Part shown: positions 5,967 through 7,565 of the stretch, piece by piece
How the letters are laid out: every line of letters begins with the position of its first letter
Numbering within the stretch: the stretch's first letter is position 1
Assembly (NCBI GenBank): GCA_003161495.1
Contig: PMOP01000248.1
Coordinates: forward strand, 1-7,565
Direction of reading: 5' to 3'
Length of the DNA: 7,565 nt
Origin: Acidobacteriota bacterium
GTDB taxonomy: Bacteria > Acidobacteriota > Terriglobia > Acidiferrales > UBA7541
Position numbers and translations under genes: made by a program
The notes under the pieces: model-generated
What the model saw: the letters and a program-made list of their open reading frames with translations, nothing else
What the model was told of the DNA's origin: nothing
Databases searched by the model: none

Positions 5967-6217
5967 CAGCGGGGCTTGACACCAAATTTACGGAGGATCT
6001 CACCGTAGGGGATGCCTTCACCCCGTGCAATGGACGCATGAGCAGTGTCCAGTTCCGCGGCGGTTTGAGGGAGTATTTCTTCATCCTCAATAGGAGCGTC
6101 GGCAATGGAGCGAAGCAGAGGGTCGACCATGACCTCAAGCAAGCCAACAACCGCGCTGAGTTGGCTCGGCGCTAATTGCTCGATTAACTGGTGGGCATGC
6201 TCATTAGTGTCAGCCAT
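5966..6217 (-). CDS. Putative antitoxin of a RelE/ParE-type toxin-antitoxin pair
   Basis: An 83-residue acidic protein rich in helix-forming residues. The N-terminal half (LIEQLAPSQLSAVVGLLEVM, 11-30, then VDPLLRSIADAPIEDEE) and the C-terminal ARGEGIPYGEILRKFGV (64-80) resemble short antitoxins found directly before RelE/ParE toxins. The C-terminal segment probably wraps the toxin. AGAGGA lies 6 nt before the ATG at 6217. The stop overlaps the toxin ATG by one base, so the two would be translationally coupled. The antitoxin frame is intact while the toxin frame carries an internal stop. No DNA-binding motif can be assigned with confidence, so autoregulation is an assumption from the family. 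The identity rests mainly on its pairing with the downstream toxin-like frame. Confidence 0.78.
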   Translation of the reverse strand: MADTNEHAHQLIEQLAPSQLSAVVGLLEVMVDPLLRSIADAPIEDEEILPQTAAELDTAHASIARGEGIPYGEILRKFGVKPR

Positions 6218-6234
6218 TGGAATTCCTCTTTACC

Positions 6235-6264
6235 ATTTTCGGATAGGCTGGACGTGCCTGTCAA
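6235..6264 (-). promoter_or_regulatory. Candidate promoter of the toxin-antitoxin module
   Basis: Minus strand TTGACA (6264-6259), an 18-nt spacer, then GAAAAT (6240-6235). The -35 is perfect but the -10 matches only four of six bases, and the transcript would start about 10 nt before the antitoxin ATG. A perfect GGAATTCC palindrome (6219-6226) lies at the start region. Confidence 0.3.
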
Positions 6265-6353
6265 TGATCCTAGGAGGAAACTATTACTGTCGGAGTACGT
6301 CTATTGAACGTAGGATAAAGAATCTGCCTGGATACCTTTGGCCGGAGTGAACC

Positions 6354-7565
6354 ATGAAGCGTCTCAGAATTTTGTCGACAGTCGGGCTTGCTCTCACGAT
6401 GGGGATTGCAGTGGCGTCGATCGCGGCAACGCCGCAAGGCAGCGCTGCGCGATCTGGCGCCGCCAAGTCGACGTCCCCGGAAGTAAAAATTCCCATCGAG
6501 CAGTACACGCTGAAGAACGGCTTGCGCGTGGTGCTCTCGGAAGACCATGCGGCGCCGACGGTGTCGCTGTGCATCACTTACGACGTCGGATCGCGCAACG
6601 AATTGGCGGGACACACGGGATTTGCGCACCTCTTTGAGCACATGATGTTTCAAGGCTCGCAAAATGTGGGCAAGGGCGAGCACCTGATTCTCGTGCGCGT
6701 GAATGGCGGCGACGTGAACGGCACCACCAGCGACGATTCCACAAATTATTACGAGCGAGTTCCGGCCAATCAGCTGGACATGGCATTGTTTTTGGAATCC
6801 GACCGCATGAAGGCTTTGCGAATCACGCAGGCAAATCTCGACAACCAGCGCAGCACCGTGCAGGAAGAGCGGCGCCTGCGCATGGACAACCAGCCCTACG
6901 GAAAAACGGACGAAATTCTGGAAAATCTCACCTACGATAATTTTGCTTATAAACACACCACCATGGGCTCGATGGATGATCTAAACGCGGCCAGCCTCGA
7001 TGATGTGAGTCAATTTTTCAAAACGTATTACGCGCCAAACAACGCGGTCCTGACGCTGGTGGGCGATTTCAAATCGCCGGATGCGCTCGCCAAGATCAAG
7101 AAATATTTTGAAGACATTCCGCAGCAGCCCGCGCCACCCTCGGTGGACATGAGCGAGCCCGCGCAGACCGCCGAGCGCAGAACCGTGACCGAAGATTCCT
7201 TCGCCCGTCTGCCGCGCCTCGACATCGTCTACAAGACAGTTCCCGCGAATACGCCGGATTTTTACGCGCTGGATATGCTGGGAGACATTTTGTTCGGCGG
7301 CCCATCCTCACGCCTCTATCAAAAACTGGTGAAAGAAAAAGCGGTGGCTCTGCAAGTGGCTGGAGGCATCGATCTGCGCCGCGGGCCGGCTCTCTTTCAG
7401 GCTTTGGCAATCCTCAAGCCCGGACAGGATGCTGGCGATGTCGAGAAAATTATTTATGAGGAGTTCGAGCGCGTCAAAACGGACGGCGTGACTCCCGCGG
7501 AAATGCAAAAGGTGCTGATTCAGGATCGCCTGCAGCAGGCGCAGTCCATGATCAGCACGATGAGC
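6354..7565 (+). CDS. Exported M16 family zinc peptidase (3' end outside window)
   Basis: The visible 404 residues open with a Sec signal peptide (MKRLR, hydrophobic 7-22, cleavage near SIA|AT around 24). M16 peptidases (pitrilysin, insulinase and mitochondrial processing peptidase family) degrade peptides in a closed chamber. The inverted zinc motif HLFEH is at 92-96 (ligands H92 and H96, catalytic E95), and the third ligand is E171 or E172 in VQEERRL. NGTTSDDSTNYYERVP (about 124-139) and LFLESDRM follow the family pattern. GGPSSRLYQKLVKEKAVA, typical of the second half-domain, starts near 322, so at least one complete M16 repeat unit is largely present. The start at 6354 has GGAG at 6344-6347, 6 nt upstream. 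The gene is divergent from the toxin-antitoxin pair. No stop occurs before the window edge, so total length and a second M16 repeat cannot be judged. Confidence 0.94.
   Translation, partial: MKRLRILSTVGLALTMGIAVASIAATPQGSAARSGAAKSTSPEVKIPIEQYTLKNGLRVVLSEDHAAPTVSLCITYDVGSRNELAGHTGFAHLFEHMMFQGSQNVGKGEHLILVRVNGGDVNGTTSDDSTNYYERVPANQLDMALFLESDRMKALRITQANLDNQRSTVQEERRLRMDNQPYGKTDEILENLTYDNFAYKHTTMGSMDDLNAASLDDVSQFFKTYYAPNNAVLTLVGDFKSPDALAKIKKYFEDIPQQPAPPSVDMSEPAQTAERRTVTEDSFARLPRLDIVYKTVPANTPDFYALDMLGDILFGGPSSRLYQKLVKEKAVALQVAGGIDLRRGPALFQALAILKPGQDAGDVEKIIYEEFERVKTDGVTPAEMQKVLIQDRLQQAQSMISTMS

Noticed and set aside
5606..6175. 189-codon plus-strand open frame opposite the toxin-antitoxin genes
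   Set aside because: It is antisense to the antitoxin, toxin and ATPase start, and shows no family resemblance or ribosome site.
6270..6956. 228-codon minus-strand open frame opposite the M16 peptidase
   Set aside because: It is antisense to a clear peptidase with its zinc motif intact.

Overview
The window is a 7.6 kb piece of a moderately GC-rich bacterial chromosome. Several Sec-exported enzymes (an amidohydrolase, a molybdopterin-domain protein, an M16 peptidase) and two families of long intergenic inverted repeats fit an Acidobacteriota-like soil bacterium. That assignment is an inference from gene style and repeat type, not a demonstrated taxonomy.

Layout, left to right. Positions 1-525 (+) are the C-terminal swivel domain of aconitase, cut by the window edge. 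A GC-rich inverted repeat (573-657) separates it from a PrxQ/redoxin-type peroxiredoxin (685-1263, +) and a secreted metal-dependent amidohydrolase (1363-2646, +). A second copy of the repeat (2661-2743) lies between the converging ends of the amidohydrolase and a minus-strand molybdenum-related pair: a single-domain molbindin (3395-3607) followed by a small exported molybdopterin-binding-domain protein with no cysteine (2817-3335). A gene-free stretch (3608-4040) carries a different long inverted repeat of AACACAGAG type (3825-4002). Next on the minus strand is a two-gene ABC exporter of the DrrAB/NodIJ class, with ATPase (4822-5637) and permease (4041-4862) genes overlapping by 41 nt. Upstream, still on the minus strand, is a toxin-antitoxin module: an intact antitoxin (5966-6217) and a RelE/ParE-type toxin gene (5712-5966) interrupted by a single in-frame TAA. 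Divergent from it, a signal-peptide-bearing M16 zinc peptidase (6354-7565, +) runs off the right edge.

Most of the window is housekeeping and accessory metabolism. The parts most worth a second look are the toxin gene broken by one codon, the two classes of structured intergenic repeat, and the molbindin next to a cysteine-free sulfite-oxidase-fold protein. I see no clearly novel multi-gene system, no CRISPR array, no RNA gene and no transposase.
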